Below are positions 4,578-5,879 of a DNA stretch of 5,879 nt, piece by piece (the first letter of the stretch is position 1; each line of letters opens with the position of its first letter). The position numbers and the translations under genes were made by a program. The DNA comes from Anaerolineales bacterium (GTDB taxonomy: Bacteria; Chloroflexota; Anaerolineae; Anaerolineales; Villigracilaceae), in assembly GCA_028689195.1 (NCBI GenBank), contig JAQTWR010000191.1:1-5879 (forward strand), read 5' to 3'. The notes under the pieces were generated by a model that saw nothing but the letters and a program-made list of their open reading frames with translations, did no database searches and was not told the DNA's origin.

Positions 4578-5879
4578 ATGGAAAACAAAACCATTCAACC
4601 CAACGACGTCCTCGCAAAAGCGGAAGCGCTGCGCAACGGCTTATCCACCGGCTTCCGCGACGAAATCGTCAAATCGCTGTACACCGAAGCGGAGAACATC
4701 GCCAAACGCGCGGTGAAAACCTCCGGCGCAAAAAAATACGACCTCGACCAAAAAATAGACCGCCTTGTCACCTCGCCTTACGCGGGCTTGCCCATCATGC
4801 TGGGGCTGCTGGGGATTCTCATTTGGGTCACGGTCTCGGGCGCAAACGTGGTTTCAAATTGGCTTGCCGTCATCCTGTTTGGCGTCGGCGATTGGGGGCG
4901 CGCGCTATTCGATCAAATCGGCGCTCCGTGGTGGCTCACGGGCTTCGTGTGGGATGGCGTTTACCTCGCGCTCGCATGGGTTGTCAGCGTTATGCTGCCG
5001 CCAATGATGATCTTCTTCCCCGCGTTTACCTTCATGGAAGATTTGGGATACCTGCCGCGCGTGGCGTTCAACCTCGATTGGATGTTCAAGAAATCGGGCG
5101 CGCACGGCAAACAATCGCTGACGATGGCGATGGGCTTCGGCTGCAACGCGGCAGGCGTAGTGGCTACCCGCATCATCGATTCGCCGCGCGAGCGACTGAT
5201 TGCCATTCTCACGAATAATTTTGTCCCATGCAACGGACGCTTCCCCACGCTGATTATGCTGGCGACCGTTTTCGTCGCCGCGTCTTTCTCCCCCGTGTTG
5301 ACCTCGCTCATCGCGGCGGCAACCGTGGTGGGCGTAGTGTTAATTGGCGTCGCGTTCACGCTTTTGATGTCGTGGATTCTTTCGCGCACGGTTCTCAAAG
5401 GCGAAGCCTCGGCGTTTACGCTGGAACTGCCCCCCTACCGCAAGCCGAACATCAGCAGAATTTTATACACGTCTATCATTGACCGCACCGTTTTTGTGTT
5501 GTGGCGCGCCATGCAGACCGCCGCGCCTGCGGGCGCGGTCATTTGGATCTTGGCGAATATTCACGTCGCTGATTCAAATCTTGCGCGCGTCATCGCGGAT
5601 TGGCTGAATCCGCTTGGGGCGCTGCTTGGACTCGACGGCGTAATCCTGCTTGCGTACATCATCGCCATCCCCGCGAATGAAATCGTCGTGCCGACGATGA
5701 TGATGGTGTACATGGGCGCGGGGATGATGGTCAACGGACCTTCGTCTAACAGCGCGATTTTTGACCTGCTGGTCAACGGCAACGGCTGGACGATGCTGAC
5801 CGCAGTCAACTTGATGTTATTCGCGCTGCTGCATAATCCATGTGCCACGACGATCATGACTATTTACAAGGAAACCAAA
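4578..5879 (+). CDS. feoB: FeoB membrane-transport (Gate) half as a separate protein (3' end outside window)
   Basis: A frame open for 434 codons to the window edge, starting at ATG 4578 with AAGGA seven bases upstream. Residues about 1-60 are helical and end in YDLDQKIDRL, the usual GDI-to-membrane junction of FeoB. Membrane segments follow from about residue 68. The first Gate region contains LPPMMIFFP (140-148), GYLPRVAFNLD, GFGCNAAGVVATR with C189, and VPCNGRFPT with C218. The second contains IPANEIVVPT (364-373). Near the edge, NPCATTIMTIYKE (C422) matches the conserved C-terminal PCxATI segment, so only a short tail is probably missing. The conserved cysteines proposed to line the Fe(II) path are present. 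The protein lacks any GTP-binding motif and would need the separate G-domain protein from 3353. Coding quality and conservation do not suggest decay. Whether it is cotranscribed across the repeat-filled gap is unknown. Confidence 0.92.
   Translation, partial: MENKTIQPNDVLAKAEALRNGLSTGFRDEIVKSLYTEAENIAKRAVKTSGAKKYDLDQKIDRLVTSPYAGLPIMLGLLGILIWVTVSGANVVSNWLAVILFGVGDWGRALFDQIGAPWWLTGFVWDGVYLALAWVVSVMLPPMMIFFPAFTFMEDLGYLPRVAFNLDWMFKKSGAHGKQSLTMAMGFGCNAAGVVATRIIDSPRERLIAILTNNFVPCNGRFPTLIMLATVFVAASFSPVLTSLIAAATVVGVVLIGVAFTLLMSWILSRTVLKGEASAFTLELPPYRKPNISRILYTSIIDRTVFVLWRAMQTAAPAGAVIWILANIHVADSNLARVIADWLNPLGALLGLDGVILLAYIIAIPANEIVVPTMMMVYMGAGMMVNGPSSNSAIFDLLVNGNGWTMLTAVNLMLFALLHNPCATTIMTIYKETK

Overview
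The window looks like a chromosomal segment of a Chloroflexota bacterium, probably of the Anaerolineae. That placement is an inference from the style of the FeoB and Ig-like/alpha-2-macroglobulin-type proteins and the CGCG-rich coding sequence; no rRNA is present to confirm it. The window divides into two transcription directions.

Left part, minus strand (1-1454): a tRNA-Glu(UUC) gene with its own strong promoter and a 16-bp perfect-stem terminator. It is followed by a separate promoter and the 5' end of a large exported protein made of repeated Ig-like domains. This is probably the N-terminal part of a bacterial alpha-2-macroglobulin-like protein and runs off the left edge.

Right part, plus strand (1553-5879): a ferrous-iron uptake (Feo) locus of unusual design. 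In order it holds (1) a DtxR-family metal-dependent repressor with a C-terminal FeoA-like SH3 domain, behind a promoter overlapped by two DtxR-box-like operators; (2) a 331-aa protein that joins an N-terminal membrane anchor, a second DtxR-like winged-helix/metal-binding region and two tandem FeoA domains; (3) a stand-alone FeoB G domain ending inside the usual GDI region; and (4) a separate ORF with its own ribosome binding site carrying the rest of GDI and the FeoB membrane (Gate) domains, open at the right edge. No free-standing feoA or feoC is seen.

The two FeoB halves are separated by 391 bp of non-coding DNA built from nested palindromic repeats: an outer pair of 11-bp inverted repeats 318 bp across, a 146-bp palindromic element containing 10-bp-periodic CACGGATTT-like units, and a 93-bp palindrome with CGTCATTGCGA ends. 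The likely working model is that the soluble DtxR protein represses the locus when metal is replete, the anchored protein supplies FeoA function (and perhaps metal sensing) at the membrane, and the two FeoB chains assemble into the GTPase-gated Fe(II) transporter. The model is inference; the domain content and gene order are read directly.
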